Shown: positions 1-9,622 of the stretch, piece after piece | Layout: each line of letters starts with the position of its first letter | Position numbering within the stretch: position 1 is the first letter of the stretch | Source: Streptococcus parasanguinis | GTDB taxonomy: Bacteria > Bacillota > Bacilli > Lactobacillales > Streptococcaceae | Direction: 5' to 3' | Length of the DNA stretch: 51,320 nucleotides | NCBI RefSeq assembly: GCF_016648855.1 | Contig: NZ_JACLQU010000018.1 | Location: 1 to 51,320, forward strand | Position numbers and translations under genes: made by a program | The notes under the pieces: generated by a model | Database searches by the model: none | What the model was told of the DNA's origin: nothing | Seen by the model: only the letters and a program-made list of their open reading frames with translations

Positions 1-70
1 TACTCAACTGTGCGGAGGTGGGACGACGAAATCGAATTCTAACGAATTACCGATTTCTGTCCCACTCTCT
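1..70 (-). repeat. 176-bp triple-hairpin intergenic repeat, copy A (cut by window edge)
   Basis: These bases match the last 70 bp of the copies at 27053-27228 (no difference seen) and 44583-44758 (one difference). The visible part holds the hairpin whose arms are GTGGGAC and GTCCCAC. It ends 3 bp from the radC stop codon, so on the minus strand it is the immediate 3' flank of radC and may act as its terminator. Confidence 0.85.
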
Positions 71-73
71 TTT

Positions 74-757
74 TTATACCAAATAATCGGTTTCTTCACG
101 GTAACTATAATAGTTTTCCTCAGATACAATCAAGTGATCTAGTAGTGTTAAGCCCATCACTTCACAGGCCTCTATGACTCGATGCGTTACTTCATCATCA
201 TTTTTACTTGGAAATACGGCACCAGATGGATGATTGTGAGCCAAAATGATGGAGGTTGCCATGTGCTTCAGTGCATAATGCAGGATTTCACGTGGCTCCG
301 CAATACTTCGATTCACGGTTCCAATAAATATGGTCTGTTGATGAATAATTTCATTTTGCGTATTTAAATAGAGGGCAACCAGGTGCTCCTGTTTCTTATG
401 GCCGATTTCCTGTTGAATTTTATGGGCCAATTTCTGACTGCTCATGATCTGTTCAGAACTCATTAATTCATCTTTATGAATTCTTCGTCCAAACTCAATC
501 ACAGCCTGAAGTTCGATGGCCTTCACCCGGCCAATGCCAGAGATTTCCTGTAGCTCCTCTAGGGTTAATTGACTTAACTCCTTTAAACTATTAACCGAAC
601 TCAAAAGCCCTTGTGCAATCTCATAAACGCTTTTTTTCTTATTGCCTGTCCTTAAGAGAATGGATAACAATTCTTGATGACTCAGCTTATCCACCCCTTC
701 AGAAACCAAACGTTCTCTAGGAAGCAAAGATGGTTCAATAAATGATATGTCGTACAT
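74..757 (-). CDS. radC: RadC family JAB-domain protein
   Basis: A 227-residue protein of the RadC/UPF0758 family. A helix-hairpin-helix-like segment ([10 protein letters not shown], about 71-80) is followed by a JAB/MPN metal-site domain with HNHPSG; H174, H176, S184 and D187 fit the HxHx7Sx2D zinc motif. The name comes from an old DNA-repair assignment that has not held up, and the molecular role of the family is unsettled. Length is typical. The start is supported by GAGGAGG five bases before ATG. It follows the small gene at 812-1090 on the same strand, and a repeat element begins right after its stop. Confidence 0.93.
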   Translation of the reverse strand: MYDISFIEPSLLPRERLVSEGVDKLSHQELLSILLRTGNKKKSVYEIAQGLLSSVNSLKELSQLTLEELQEISGIGRVKAIELQAVIEFGRRIHKDELMSSEQIMSSQKLAHKIQQEIGHKKQEHLVALYLNTQNEIIHQQTIFIGTVNRSIAEPREILHYALKHMATSIILAHNHPSGAVFPSKNDDEVTHRVIEACEVMGLTLLDHLIVSEENYYSYREETDYLV

Positions 758-811
758 AATTTCCTCCTCACTTATTAATTCGTAATAAATGGAGAAAACG
801 ACGATCTTTCA

Positions 812-1090
812 TTATTTACAGGCAATTTCTTGTTTCAAATCATCTAACACTAAGACTTCATCTTTATTAAAGCGGATTTGGTAACCTGTTTGAACTTGTT
901 CAAGCTCCTTTAAAAAATGTTGAATTTCACAGCGAATCAAGTACTCCTGGCTCTGAGGAATGGCCTCTAAAGCTTGGTAGACCTGCTCTACTTCGTAGAT
1001 TCCTTTCGTAATTAATCCATTTCGTGGAAAATCATTTATTAAGAGATTATAGAAATGATGCAAGAGATGATAAATTCGCTCTTTTGTCAC
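812..1090 (-). CDS. Small conserved-looking protein of unknown function (92 aa)
   Basis: I do not recognise this family. It reads as a soluble, mainly helical protein with no signal peptide or membrane segment and several acidic/leucine stretches (about residues 33-65). The start is GTG, supported by GGAGG seven bases upstream, which is strong evidence that it is translated. It lies between the srtA terminator and radC on the same strand, so it probably shares a transcript with radC (54-bp gap). Confidence 0.75.
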   Translation of the reverse strand: MTKERIYHLLHHFYNLLINDFPRNGLITKGIYEVEQVYQALEAIPQSQEYLIRCEIQHFLKELEQVQTGYQIRFNKDEVLVLDDLKQEIACK

Positions 1091-1231
1091 TATTCTACCT
1101 CCTTATCATACTCTTTCTCCTCTTATTATATACCTATTTTCCCTCAATATTATGACAAATTCCTTACATTATATTACCAATCGCTTACAATTTTACAAGA
1201 ATCCTTTAGTTATTTCATGCCATACTATAAA

Positions 1232-1268
1232 GAAAAAAGCCCCGGCATCTCTACCTCGGGCTTTATTT
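1232..1268 (-). terminator. Terminator after srtA
   Basis: On the minus strand AAAGCCC and GGGGCTTT pair around a loop and are followed by a T run, directly after the srtA stop codon at 1270. It ends the gyrA-srtA transcript. Confidence 0.85.
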
Positions 1269-1269
1269 C

Positions 1270-2013
1270 TTAAAGTTGCATTTGATTATAAGACTTGCTG
1301 AATGAATCCAGGATGTCCTTTGGAGCCTTGTCATAGTCAACAGAGGTTTCCAAGTTTCCTTTTACAATCGTACGGTAAGTCGCTGCAGCATCCTCACAGG
1401 TCACCAAGGTGATTTCATTAACACCTTCACGATCTTGAATGACATCTACACGGTCTGGAGTCACTGTCTCGACAGACGAGATGACATAAGTATAGATTTT
1501 TTCTTTGTCCGTGATGTAGATCTTCATACCAGCCTTGGCTTTCTCTAATGGTGAGAACAGCATGGCATTTGCTCCAGTAAGGCCAAATACGTGGTGACTA
1601 GCAAGAGAATAATTGCCTTGTCCCATGACTTGGTTTTCCTTCATAGTCCCTGCTCCATAGTAAAGGGCTACGTTTTCGAGTCCTTTAAAAATTGGAAGGT
1701 TCATGTTCAATTCAGGAATCGAAATCCCCCCAATTACAGGAAGTTTTTGAGCTTGCCATTGGGCATTGATGACGGCTTCCGTCGAGAGTGACTGGACATG
1801 TTGGAAATCAAAGCTCGTCTTCACTTCTTTATTCTTATCAATGGTTTTTTTATCGACCTTGCTAACCTGGTATTGGTTGGTATGCCAAACCATAATCATG
1901 TTTCGGATCGGAGCATTGAAAATCAAGAGAAGCGAGAGAATAATCAAAAGTGTTGCAACGATGTTGATAAGAGTATTGCGTAAACTCTTTTTCTTTTTTC
2001 TTTTGCGTGACAT
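1270..2013 (-). CDS. srtA: Class A sortase (LPXTG transpeptidase)
   Basis: Housekeeping sortase that cleaves LPXTG proteins between T and G and joins them to peptidoglycan precursor at the outer membrane face. The 247-residue protein has a basic N-terminus, one signal-anchor helix (about 16-33) and a sortase barrel with the expected residues: His in ASHH (140-141), Cys206 in TLVTC and Arg214 in TYRT. It lies 13 bp after gyrA on the same strand, the arrangement usual in streptococci, and ends in a strong terminator, so it is probably cotranscribed with gyrA. Confidence 0.96.
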   Translation of the reverse strand: MSRKRKKKKSLRNTLINIVATLLIILSLLLIFNAPIRNMIMVWHTNQYQVSKVDKKTIDKNKEVKTSFDFQHVQSLSTEAVINAQWQAQKLPVIGGISIPELNMNLPIFKGLENVALYYGAGTMKENQVMGQGNYSLASHHVFGLTGANAMLFSPLEKAKAGMKIYITDKEKIYTYVISSVETVTPDRVDVIQDREGVNEITLVTCEDAAATYRTIVKGNLETSVDYDKAPKDILDSFSKSYNQMQL

Positions 2014-2026
2014 GCTGTCCCCTTAT

Positions 2027-4483
2027 CTATTCGTTTTCTTCCACTACTTCTTCATCTTTTTCTTCGGGTTGGACTGTTGTAAAGGTCACAATTTTCGCAT
2101 CCTGATCCAGTCTCATGACTTTCACACCCTGTGTTGAACGACCAGTTTGAGAGATATTCCCAACACTTGTACGGATCATGACTCCTGTATCAGTAATGAT
2201 CATCAGATCTTCATCTCCTTTAACGGTTAAAAGACCAGCTAAAGGACCATTTTTCTCTGTGATATTGGCTGTCTTGATTCCTTTACCGCCACGGCCTTTG
2301 GTTGGGTATTCGCTAGCCATTGTACGCTTACCATACCCTTTTTCAGTGATGATCAATACTTCATCTTGATCCGTAACGACACTAGCCCCAACAACCTTGT
2401 CTCCTTCGCGGAGATTCACACCACGTACACCTGTGGCAGAACGACCCATATTGCGGACCACAGCCTCGTTAAAGCGGACAGAATATCCATATTTGGTACC
2501 GATAATGACATCAGCATTGCCATCCGTAAGGAAGACATTGATCAATTCATCCTCATCGCGCAGATTCAGAGCTTTGAGACCGTTCTGACGGATATTTGAA
2601 AATTCTGCTACGTTAGTGCGCTTGACTACACCTTGTCGCGTCGTAAAGAAGAGATAAGACTCATCACTGCGATCTTGCTCCACATTGATAATGGTTTGAA
2701 TCGATTCACCTTCGTCCAATTTTAGGAGGTTGACAATTGGCAATCCTTTAGCCGTCCGGCCATATTCGGGAATCTCATAACCTTTCAAACGATAAACCCG
2801 CCCCTTATTCGTAAAGAAGAGCAAATGATCATGGGTGCTCGTAGAAACCAATTCACGAACAAAGTCATCATCCTTCACACCAGTTCCTTGAACCCCACGT
2901 CCACCACGTTTTTGAGCCGTAAATTCCGCTTGGTCCAAACGTTTGATGTATCCTTTATTAGAAAGGGTAATTAAGACATCTGTTTCTTCAATCAAGTCCT
3001 CATCTTCAAGAGAAAGAACTTCCCCTACCATCAACTCAGTTCGGCGAGCATCGCCAAACTTGCGTTTGACTTCTTCCAATTCTTCCTTGATGATGGTCGC
3101 CACACGTTCTGGCTTCGCCAAAATGTCAGCCAAATCAGCAATCAAGGCAACCAAATCATCGTATTCACTTTGGATCTTGTCTCGTTCCAAACCGGTCAAA
3201 CGACGAAGACGCATGTCCAAAATGGCTTGACTTTGACGTTCAGAGAGCTTGAATTTAGCCATCAATTCAGCTTGGGCTTCAGCGTCTGTCCGGCTATTGC
3301 GGATAATCCGGATCACTTCATCGATGTGATCCAAGGCAATCAGCAAACCTTCTAAGATATGGGCACGTGCTTCCGCTTTTTCTTTATCAAAGATAGTCCG
3401 GCGAGTCACCACTTCTTTCTGGTGCTCAATATAAGCCCCTAAAATTTGGCGAAGAGAAAGAATCTTTGGAACACCATTTTGGATCGCCAACATATTGAAT
3501 CCAAAATTGGTTTGCATTTGCGTCATCTTAAAGAGGTTGTTCAAAATAACGTTAGCCGAAGCATCTCGGCGGACCTCAATGACAAAACGAACCCCTTCAC
3601 GGTTTGATTCATCACGTACAGCTGTAATCCCTTCGATCCGTTTTTCTTGCACCAAGCGAACGATGTGCTCGTGAACCTTGGTTTTATTGACCATATAAGG
3701 GAACTCAGTAACAACAATCCGTTCACGGCCACTCTTGGTCACTTCAATCTCTGTACGAGAACGAAGAACGATTGATCCTTTTCCTGTTTCATAGGCTTTG
3801 TGGATACCTGATTTCCCCATGACCAAAGCACCTGTCGGAAAATCTGGACCAGGAAGAACTTCCATGAGTTCACGGGTCGTTACCTCAGGATTATCCATCA
3901 TCAGCTTCACTGCATCAATGGTTTCTCCCAAATTGTGTGGAGGAATATTGGTTGCCATCCCAACGGCAATCCCTGTAGCACCATTAACCAGAAGGTTAGG
4001 GAAACGTGCAGGTAAGACCAAAGGTTCGCGTTCGCTGGCATCATAGTTATCAGCGAAATCAACTGTATTTTTGTTGATATCCCGCAACATTTCAAGAGCA
4101 ATCTTACTCATACGGGCTTCTGTATACCGTTGCGCAGCGGCGCCATCACCGTCCATAGAACCAAAGTTCCCATGGCCGTCCACTAGCATATAGCGATAGC
4201 TCCACCATTGCGCCATCCGAACCATGGCTTCATAAATAGAGGAATCCCCGTGTGGGTGGTATTTACCCATAACATCCCCTGTGATACGGGCTGACTTCTT
4301 ATGTGGTTTATCTGGCGTAACACCCAATTCATTCATACCATACAAAATACGACGGTGAACGGGTTTTAAACCATCCCGAACATCAGGGAGGGCACGAGCT
4401 ACGATAACACTCATCGCATAATCGATAAAACTCGTCTTCATTTCTGATGTTAAATTCACATCAATTAGATTATTATCCTGCAT
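2027..4483 (-). CDS. gyrA: DNA gyrase subunit A
   Basis: Breakage-reunion subunit of DNA gyrase (A2B2), which introduces negative supercoils using ATP. The 818-residue protein has the winged-helix/tower core with catalytic Tyr120 ([10 protein letters not shown]) and a C-terminal beta-pinwheel carrying the gyrase box (QKRGGRG, about 557-563), which separates it from ParC. In the quinolone-determining region Ser81 and Glu85 are the ancestral residues, so no common fluoroquinolone mutation is seen there. The C-terminus is acidic. It is divergent from ldh and followed by srtA. Confidence 0.98.
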   Translation of the reverse strand: MQDNNLIDVNLTSEMKTSFIDYAMSVIVARALPDVRDGLKPVHRRILYGMNELGVTPDKPHKKSARITGDVMGKYHPHGDSSIYEAMVRMAQWWSYRYMLVDGHGNFGSMDGDGAAAQRYTEARMSKIALEMLRDINKNTVDFADNYDASEREPLVLPARFPNLLVNGATGIAVGMATNIPPHNLGETIDAVKLMMDNPEVTTRELMEVLPGPDFPTGALVMGKSGIHKAYETGKGSIVLRSRTEIEVTKSGRERIVVTEFPYMVNKTKVHEHIVRLVQEKRIEGITAVRDESNREGVRFVIEVRRDASANVILNNLFKMTQMQTNFGFNMLAIQNGVPKILSLRQILGAYIEHQKEVVTRRTIFDKEKAEARAHILEGLLIALDHIDEVIRIIRNSRTDAEAQAELMAKFKLSERQSQAILDMRLRRLTGLERDKIQSEYDDLVALIADLADILAKPERVATIIKEELEEVKRKFGDARRTELMVGEVLSLEDEDLIEETDVLITLSNKGYIKRLDQAEFTAQKRGGRGVQGTGVKDDDFVRELVSTSTHDHLLFFTNKGRVYRLKGYEIPEYGRTAKGLPIVNLLKLDEGESIQTIINVEQDRSDESYLFFTTRQGVVKRTNVAEFSNIRQNGLKALNLRDEDELINVFLTDGNADVIIGTKYGYSVRFNEAVVRNMGRSATGVRGVNLREGDKVVGASVVTDQDEVLIITEKGYGKRTMASEYPTKGRGGKGIKTANITEKNGPLAGLLTVKGDEDLMIITDTGVMIRTSVGNISQTGRSTQGVKVMRLDQDAKIVTFTTVQPEEKDEEVVEENE

Positions 4484-4519
4484 TCAAAAAATGCCTCTCT
4501 TTACTTAATTCACCATACT

Positions 4520-4530
4520 ATTATAACACA
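4520..4530 (-). promoter_or_regulatory. gyrA promoter, extended -10
   Basis: On the minus strand TGTTATAAT forms an extended -10 about 35 bp before the gyrA ATG. A good -35 is not visible, as is common for extended -10 promoters in streptococci. Confidence 0.6.
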
Positions 4531-4564
4531 TTTTAGCCTATTTTTCTTCTTAGGAACACAAACG

Positions 4565-5668
<1,104 letters not shown>

Positions 5669-5670
5669 GA

Positions 5671-5706
5671 AAAAAACATCTCCTTATTAAAAGGGGATGT
5701 TTTTTA
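5671..5706 (+). terminator. ldh terminator
   Basis: AAAACATCTCC pairs with GGGGATGTTTT around a short loop, followed by T residues, three bases after the ldh stop. The gene on the other side is convergent and its stop is at 5713, so the hairpin may serve both. Confidence 0.85.
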
Positions 5707-5712
5707 GCTGCT

Positions 5713-6129
5713 TTATTTGGATTTGTCAGCAAGGATTTCAAGCAAATAAGGCACAACGAGATTGCTCTCTATGTCTTTCAAAGAAGAAATCCATTTAAAG
5801 TCTGTATGCTCTTCTGGATCTAATATAAAATCACGCTCTTCCAAAATCTCGCCAGCATAAACTAGGCGTGTAAAGACAGTATCTTTGCTGGCATCAAATT
5901 GACTATCTTCGTGGATAATCTTATTAATCCGAAGCTTTTGATTAACCTCCTCAATAGCCTCACGTAGAGCAGCCTCTCTAGGCAATTCATTCTCTTCTAC
6001 ACTTCCACCTGGAATATCCCAATAAGATGGATAGACATTAGGGAGACCTCGCTTTATTTTCGAGCGTTTGATAAGCAGATACTTCCCGTCTTTCTCAATC
6101 AAGGTATGGGCGATTAATTTTACTGTCAT
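5713..6129 (-). CDS. Nudix hydrolase
   Basis: A 138-residue Nudix protein with the box GGSVEENELPREA...REAIEEVNQ (about 43-65), which binds Mg2+ and hydrolyses nucleoside diphosphates linked to another group. The substrate cannot be read from the sequence. The frame stays open up to 6186 inside the tRNA-Arg gene, but GGAGG seven bases before ATG 6129 marks the real start. It is the first gene after tRNA-Arg on the same strand. Confidence 0.88.
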   Translation of the reverse strand: MTVKLIAHTLIEKDGKYLLIKRSKIKRGLPNVYPSYWDIPGGSVEENELPREAALREAIEEVNQKLRINKIIHEDSQFDASKDTVFTRLVYAGEILEERDFILDPEEHTDFKWISSLKDIESNLVVPYLLEILADKSK

Positions 6130-6185
6130 TGCATGTTCCTCCAAGAAAGAGCAAAAAAGACTCCGAGGAGCCTCGTTATGAATCA

Positions 6186-6257
6186 TCCACCCTGAGGGAA
6201 TCGAACCCCCATCTCAAGAACCGGAATCTTACGTGATATCCATTACACTAAGGGTGG
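6186..6257 (-). tRNA. tRNA-Arg (anticodon CCG)
   Basis: A 72-nt cloverleaf: acceptor CCACCCT pairs with AGGGTGG, discriminator A, a TTCGATTC T-loop, and the 7-nt anticodon loop TTCCGGT giving CCG (reads CGG). CCA is not encoded. A good promoter lies 10 bp upstream. Confidence 0.92.
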
Positions 6258-6267
6258 CAACTGTTAT

Positions 6268-6296
6268 AGTATATCAAATTCTCGAGAATTTTACAA
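6268..6296 (-). promoter_or_regulatory. tRNA-Arg promoter with a palindromic spacer
   Basis: On the minus strand TTGTAA and TATACT are 17 bp apart. The spacer contains the 14-bp perfect palindrome AATTCTCGAGAATT (6278-6291), which is unusual and could be an operator. Confidence 0.65.
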
Positions 6297-6297
6297 G

Positions 6298-6328
6298 TAA
6301 AAAAAGCTTACCGAGAGGTAAGCTTTTT
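6298..6328 (-). terminator. rpsA terminator
   Basis: AAAAAGCTTACC and GGTAAGCTTTTT form a perfect stem around GAGA, a few bases past the rpsA stop. The flanking A and T runs could make it work in both directions. Confidence 0.85.
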
Positions 6329-6333
6329 GAATA

Positions 6334-7533
6334 TTACAATTCGATATCGCCAAACAAGTCAGCCATTGAGAATCCAGTTTGAGTTTCTGGAAGATCAAAG
6401 TCGCGTTTTTCTTGTTTTGGACGACGTGGGCGAGATTGACGTTTTTCTTGTTTTTCGCCTTCTTCTTGAGCTGGACGTTCTTCAAGAGCTTTGATAGAAA
6501 GTGATACACGTTCATCTGCAGCATTTACTTCAAGAACTTTAACAGTTACTTCTTGTCCAACTTTAAGAACATCTTTTGGATTTTCAACACGTTTGTGTGA
6601 AATTTGTGAGATGTGTACAAGTCCGTCGATACCTGGCAATACTTCAACGAATGCACCGAAGTCAGTCAAACGTTTAACAGTTCCTTCGATAACATCACCA
6701 GCAGCCAATTTTTGTTCAACGCCATCCCAAGGTCCAGGTGTTGTAGCTTTCAATGAAAGTGATACACGACCTTCTTCTTCGTTCAAGTCAAGAACTTTCA
6801 CTTGGATTTCTTCACCAACAGTTACAACTGATTTAGGTGATACGTTGCGTTCGTGTGACAATTCTGTCAAGTGAACCAATCCATCAACACCACCAAGGTC
6901 GATGAAAGCACCGAAGCTTGTGATACGTGCAACTTTACCAGTTACGACATCACCAACGTTCAATTTACCAAATACTTCTGCGCGTGCTGCAGCTGATTCA
7001 GCTTCAACAACTTCACGACGTGAAAGGATAAAGCGGTTTTCTTTTGGATCTACTTCTTTGATTTTAGCATCAAATTCTTGACCTACGAAACGTTCAGTGT
7101 TACGTACAAAACGAGTATCAAGCATTGAAGCTGGAATAAATCCACGAAGTCCTTCAAATTCTACTGAAAGTCCGCCTTTAACAGCGCGAGTTCCTTTAAC
7201 AGTAACAACTTCTTCTTCACGTCCAACCAATTTGTCCCATGCTTTGCGAGCTTCCAAACGTTTTTTAGATACAAGGTAAGTTACTGTATCAGTATCTTTA
7301 CCAACTACTTGACGAAGAACAAGCAATTCAAGTGTTTCACCTGGTTTTACCAAGTCGTTGATGTCAGCATCACGATCGTTTGTCAATTCGCGAAGAGTCA
7401 AGACACCTTCGACACCAGTTCCAGAGATTGCAACGTTAGCTTGGTTCGCGTCAACTGTCAATACTTCAGCAGTAACAACGTCACCTGGTTCAACTTGGCT
7501 AACACTGTTTAGCAAATCTTCAAATTCATTCAT
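6334..7533 (-). CDS. rpsA: 30S ribosomal protein S1
   Basis: RNA-binding protein of the small ribosomal subunit that helps mRNA binding and unfolding. The 399-residue protein has four S1 (OB-fold) repeats, at about 14-90, 105-175, 190-260 and 275-345, the four-repeat form usual in Firmicutes rather than the six of E. coli. The repeats are recognisable by [18 protein letters not shown] and [18 protein letters not shown]. The tail (about 355-399) is highly charged. GGAGG precedes the ATG, and a 20-nt palindrome lies just upstream. It follows tRNA-Tyr and tRNA-Gln on the same strand. Confidence 0.95.
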   Translation of the reverse strand: MNEFEDLLNSVSQVEPGDVVTAEVLTVDANQANVAISGTGVEGVLTLRELTNDRDADINDLVKPGETLELLVLRQVVGKDTDTVTYLVSKKRLEARKAWDKLVGREEEVVTVKGTRAVKGGLSVEFEGLRGFIPASMLDTRFVRNTERFVGQEFDAKIKEVDPKENRFILSRREVVEAESAAARAEVFGKLNVGDVVTGKVARITSFGAFIDLGGVDGLVHLTELSHERNVSPKSVVTVGEEIQVKVLDLNEEEGRVSLSLKATTPGPWDGVEQKLAAGDVIEGTVKRLTDFGAFVEVLPGIDGLVHISQISHKRVENPKDVLKVGQEVTVKVLEVNAADERVSLSIKALEERPAQEEGEKQEKRQSRPRRPKQEKRDFDLPETQTGFSMADLFGDIEL

Positions 7534-7548
7534 CTAAAAAATCCTCCA

Positions 7549-7576
7549 ACAATCAAGTTTTCTAAAACTTGACATA
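7549..7576 (-). promoter_or_regulatory. Palindrome just upstream of the rpsA ribosome-binding site
   Basis: On the minus strand TCAAGTTTT and AAAACTTGA form a 9-bp perfect stem with a 2-nt centre, ending about 5 nt before GGAGG. As RNA it would be a hairpin touching the ribosome-binding region. S1 genes are often autoregulated in other bacteria; the role here is inferred. Confidence 0.5.
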
Positions 7577-7701
7577 CTTATAATTATTTTTCCTAAGCAA
7601 GCACTCGCAATGAGATCAACTACAATCTTTAACGACTCATCCTATAAAGAAATAAAATACCTGGATAGATATTTTATCACTTATCTGATATTACCTAAGA
7701 A

Positions 7702-7773
7702 CTGGGGTAGCTGGATTCGAACCAACGCATGAGGGAGTCAAAGTCCCTTGCCTTACCGCTTGGCTATACCCCA
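7702..7773 (-). tRNA. tRNA-Gln (anticodon TTG)
   Basis: A 72-nt cloverleaf: acceptor TGGGGTA/TACCCCA, discriminator G, GGTTCGAATCC T-arm, anticodon stem AGGGA/TCCCT with loop CTTTGAC giving TTG. CCA not encoded. Transcribed after tRNA-Tyr from the same promoter. Confidence 0.94.
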
Positions 7774-7822
7774 AAAAGAGCGCTGACATCAGTCACTTTA
7801 TCATCGTCACAATGAACGCTAA

Positions 7823-7903
7823 TGGAGAGAGAGGGATTCGAACCCCCGAACCCGAAGGAGCGGATTTACAGTCCGCCGCGTTTAGCCTCTTCGCTATCTC
7901 TCC
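7823..7903 (-). tRNA. tRNA-Tyr (anticodon GTA)
   Basis: An 81-nt class II tRNA with the acceptor GGAGAGA/TCTCTCC, discriminator A, a long variable arm (CCTTCGGG region) and anticodon loop CTGTAAA giving GTA. First gene of the tRNA-Tyr/tRNA-Gln pair. Confidence 0.95.
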
Positions 7904-7922
7904 ATATAAATCAACAGGATCT

Positions 7923-7951
7923 ATTATACCATTGATTTATTATGATTGCAA
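7923..7951 (-). promoter_or_regulatory. tRNA-Tyr/tRNA-Gln promoter
   Basis: On the minus strand TTGCAA and TATAAT are exactly 17 bp apart, about 20 bp before tRNA-Tyr and right after the stop codon of the DUF2969 gene. Confidence 0.8.
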
Positions 7952-7955
7952 GCCC

Positions 7956-8186
7956 TTATTTATTCAAATTATAATTTTCTATTAAAATTTCAACGGCTTT
8001 TTCAAGTTTTTTGTAAAGAGAATCCACATTTCCATTTTTGATAATGGCAAATTGACCAGCCATGTCTGCAATTTCACCAATCGTTTTCTTTCCAATGGAC
8101 AAAGTGAATCCATCAAAAGTGTCTTTCCCGACGGTTACTTTACTATCAACGATTTGAATCTCAATTTTCTTATCTTTTTTACTCAT
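7956..8186 (-). CDS. DUF2969 family protein (76 aa)
   Basis: A small lysine-rich protein (pI high by eye) starting MSKKDKKIEIQ and containing SIGKKTIGEIADM, which I recognise as the DUF2969 family of lactic acid bacteria. No function is known to me. No signal or membrane helix. It is followed at once by the tRNA-Tyr promoter, so it is probably a single-gene unit. Confidence 0.82.
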   Translation of the reverse strand: MSKKDKKIEIQIVDSKVTVGKDTFDGFTLSIGKKTIGEIADMAGQFAIIKNGNVDSLYKKLEKAVEILIENYNLNK

Positions 8187-8247
8187 TTCAACCCTCTTTT
8201 CACTTTTTCTATTTTACAAAAATTCTCTTGATGACGCAAGAGAAAAG

Positions 8248-8341
8248 GGAGTGGGTCAGAAAGAATTTAGTTAGAAATTCCTTCTTTATCCCACCCCCGC
8301 AAGAGTCATTCGTCACCCTTCTATTCCTAAAAGCGAATGAA
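8248..8341 (-). repeat. Hairpin-rich stretch between ilvE and the DUF2969 gene
   Basis: Two inverted repeats fill most of this gap: GGGAGTGGG pairs with CCCACCCCC (8248-8298, with a second inner stem AGAAAGAATTT/AAATTCCTTCT), and CATTCG pairs with CGAATG (8307-8341). The first probably works as the ilvE terminator. The outer arm and a nearby ACTGCGTCTT resemble the 176-bp repeat, so this may be a decayed or inverted relative of it. Confidence 0.45.
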
Positions 8342-8422
8342 GAGAAACATTAGCTACTGCGTCTTTTCGTTAAGACTTGTTCTCATTGAAGCCTGGACAC
8401 TTTGATCTCAGATGCTTTCGGT

Positions 8423-9445
8423 TTAATCGACTTTGACAATCCATCCTTCTGGTGCTTCGACATCGCCAAATTGGATACCGGTCAACTCGTCATAGAGTTT
8501 CCGTGTGACAGGTCCTACTTCTGTTTCAGAATAGAAAACATGGAAGTCATCCCCGTGTTGAACACCTCCGATTGGAGAGATGACAGCTGCGGTACCACAA
8601 GCTCCTGCTTCTACAAAGCGATCCAAGTCATTGATAAAGACATCCCCTTCAATTGGTGTCATACCAAGACGGTGTTCTGCCAAGTAAAGCAAAGAATACT
8701 TGGTAATCGATGGCAAGATAGAAGGACTCAATGGCGTCACAAATTCGTTATTAGCAGTGATTCCAAAGAAGTTTGCAGAACCAACTTCTTCAATCTTGGT
8801 GTGCGTCGCTGGATCGAGATAAATCACGTCAGAGAAGTTACGATCATGCGCAATCTTACCTGGCAACATACTAGCTGCGTAGTTCCCACCAACTTTTGCA
8901 GCCCCTGTACCATGTGGTGCAGCACGGTCATACTCATCTTGAATCAAGAAGTTCGTTGGGACCAAACCACCTTTAAAGTAGTTACCGACAGGCATGGCAA
9001 AGATGGTAAAGATATACTCATCTGCTGGATGCACACCAATAATATCACCAACCCCAATCAAAAGTGGACGAAGGTAAAGGGTAGCTCCTGTACCATATGG
9101 TGGAACATACTCTTCATTGGCTTTTACCACTGCCTTACAAGCATCCACAAACATATCAACAGGTACTTGAGGCATCAGCAAACGATCAGCCGTGCGTTGC
9201 AAACGTTTGGCATTTTGATCTGGACGGAACAATTGGATACTTTCGTCTTTTGTACGGTAGGCTTTTAACCCTTCAAAGGCTTGCTGACCGTAATGCAAAC
9301 TTGGAGAGGATTCAGACAAATGCAAGGTCGCATCTTCTGTCAATTCCCCTTTTTCCCAAGCTCCATTGCGATAATGTGCCAAATAGCGATAGGGTAATTT
9401 CATATATGAAAAGCCTAGGTTTTCCCAATCAAGTGATACTGTCAT
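8423..9445 (-). CDS. ilvE: Branched-chain amino acid aminotransferase
   Basis: PLP enzyme that moves the amino group between glutamate and the 2-oxo acids of leucine, isoleucine and valine. The 340-residue protein is a fold-type IV aminotransferase; the PLP lysine is in GAAKVGGNYAAS (about 198), with EVGSANFFG and GTAAVISPIG further on. AAGGAG precedes the ATG. Transcribed alone from a TTGAAA-16-TACAAT promoter with an exact CodY box upstream, which fits repression when branched-chain amino acids are plentiful. Confidence 0.96.
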   Translation of the reverse strand: MTVSLDWENLGFSYMKLPYRYLAHYRNGAWEKGELTEDATLHLSESSPSLHYGQQAFEGLKAYRTKDESIQLFRPDQNAKRLQRTADRLLMPQVPVDMFVDACKAVVKANEEYVPPYGTGATLYLRPLLIGVGDIIGVHPADEYIFTIFAMPVGNYFKGGLVPTNFLIQDEYDRAAPHGTGAAKVGGNYAASMLPGKIAHDRNFSDVIYLDPATHTKIEEVGSANFFGITANNEFVTPLSPSILPSITKYSLLYLAEHRLGMTPIEGDVFINDLDRFVEAGACGTAAVISPIGGVQHGDDFHVFYSETEVGPVTRKLYDELTGIQFGDVEAPEGWIVKVD

Positions 9446-9522
9446 GATAGTGCTCCTTTTAATTCTTTCTATTCCTTGTCGATCCGATGCAGGTCGATTC
9501 AGTTTCTCAATCTATGTACACT

Positions 9523-9550
9523 ATTGTACACCATTTCATGAGAATTTCAA
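9523..9550 (-). promoter_or_regulatory. ilvE promoter
   Basis: On the minus strand TTGAAA and TACAAT are 16 bp apart. The -10 lies inside an inverted repeat (TGTAC...GTACA). The predicted mRNA leader is about 70 nt. Confidence 0.7.
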
Positions 9551-9561
9551 GCGAAATTTTC

Positions 9562-9576
9562 AATTTTCAGAAAATT
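9562..9576. promoter_or_regulatory. CodY box upstream of ilvE
   Basis: AATTTTCAGAAAATT is a 15-of-15 match to the CodY consensus AATTTTCWGAAAATT and lies 11 bp upstream of the ilvE -35. CodY is the branched-chain amino acid/GTP-sensing regulator of low-GC Gram-positives, so repression of ilvE is expected. Confidence 0.85.
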
Positions 9577-9584
9577 TATTTTTA

Positions 9585-9622
9585 AAGAAAGTCAGTCCTA
9601 GAATGGACCGACGCTTTCTTTT
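9585..9622 (-). terminator. parC terminator
   Basis: GTCGGTCC pairs with GGACTGAC and the flanking GAAAG with CTTTC, followed by T residues, immediately after the parC stop. Confidence 0.8.

Noticed and set aside
8402..9268. Long plus-strand open frame opposite ilvE
   Set aside because: It is Cys/Trp-rich, lacks a ribosome-binding site and is complementary to a certain ilvE gene.
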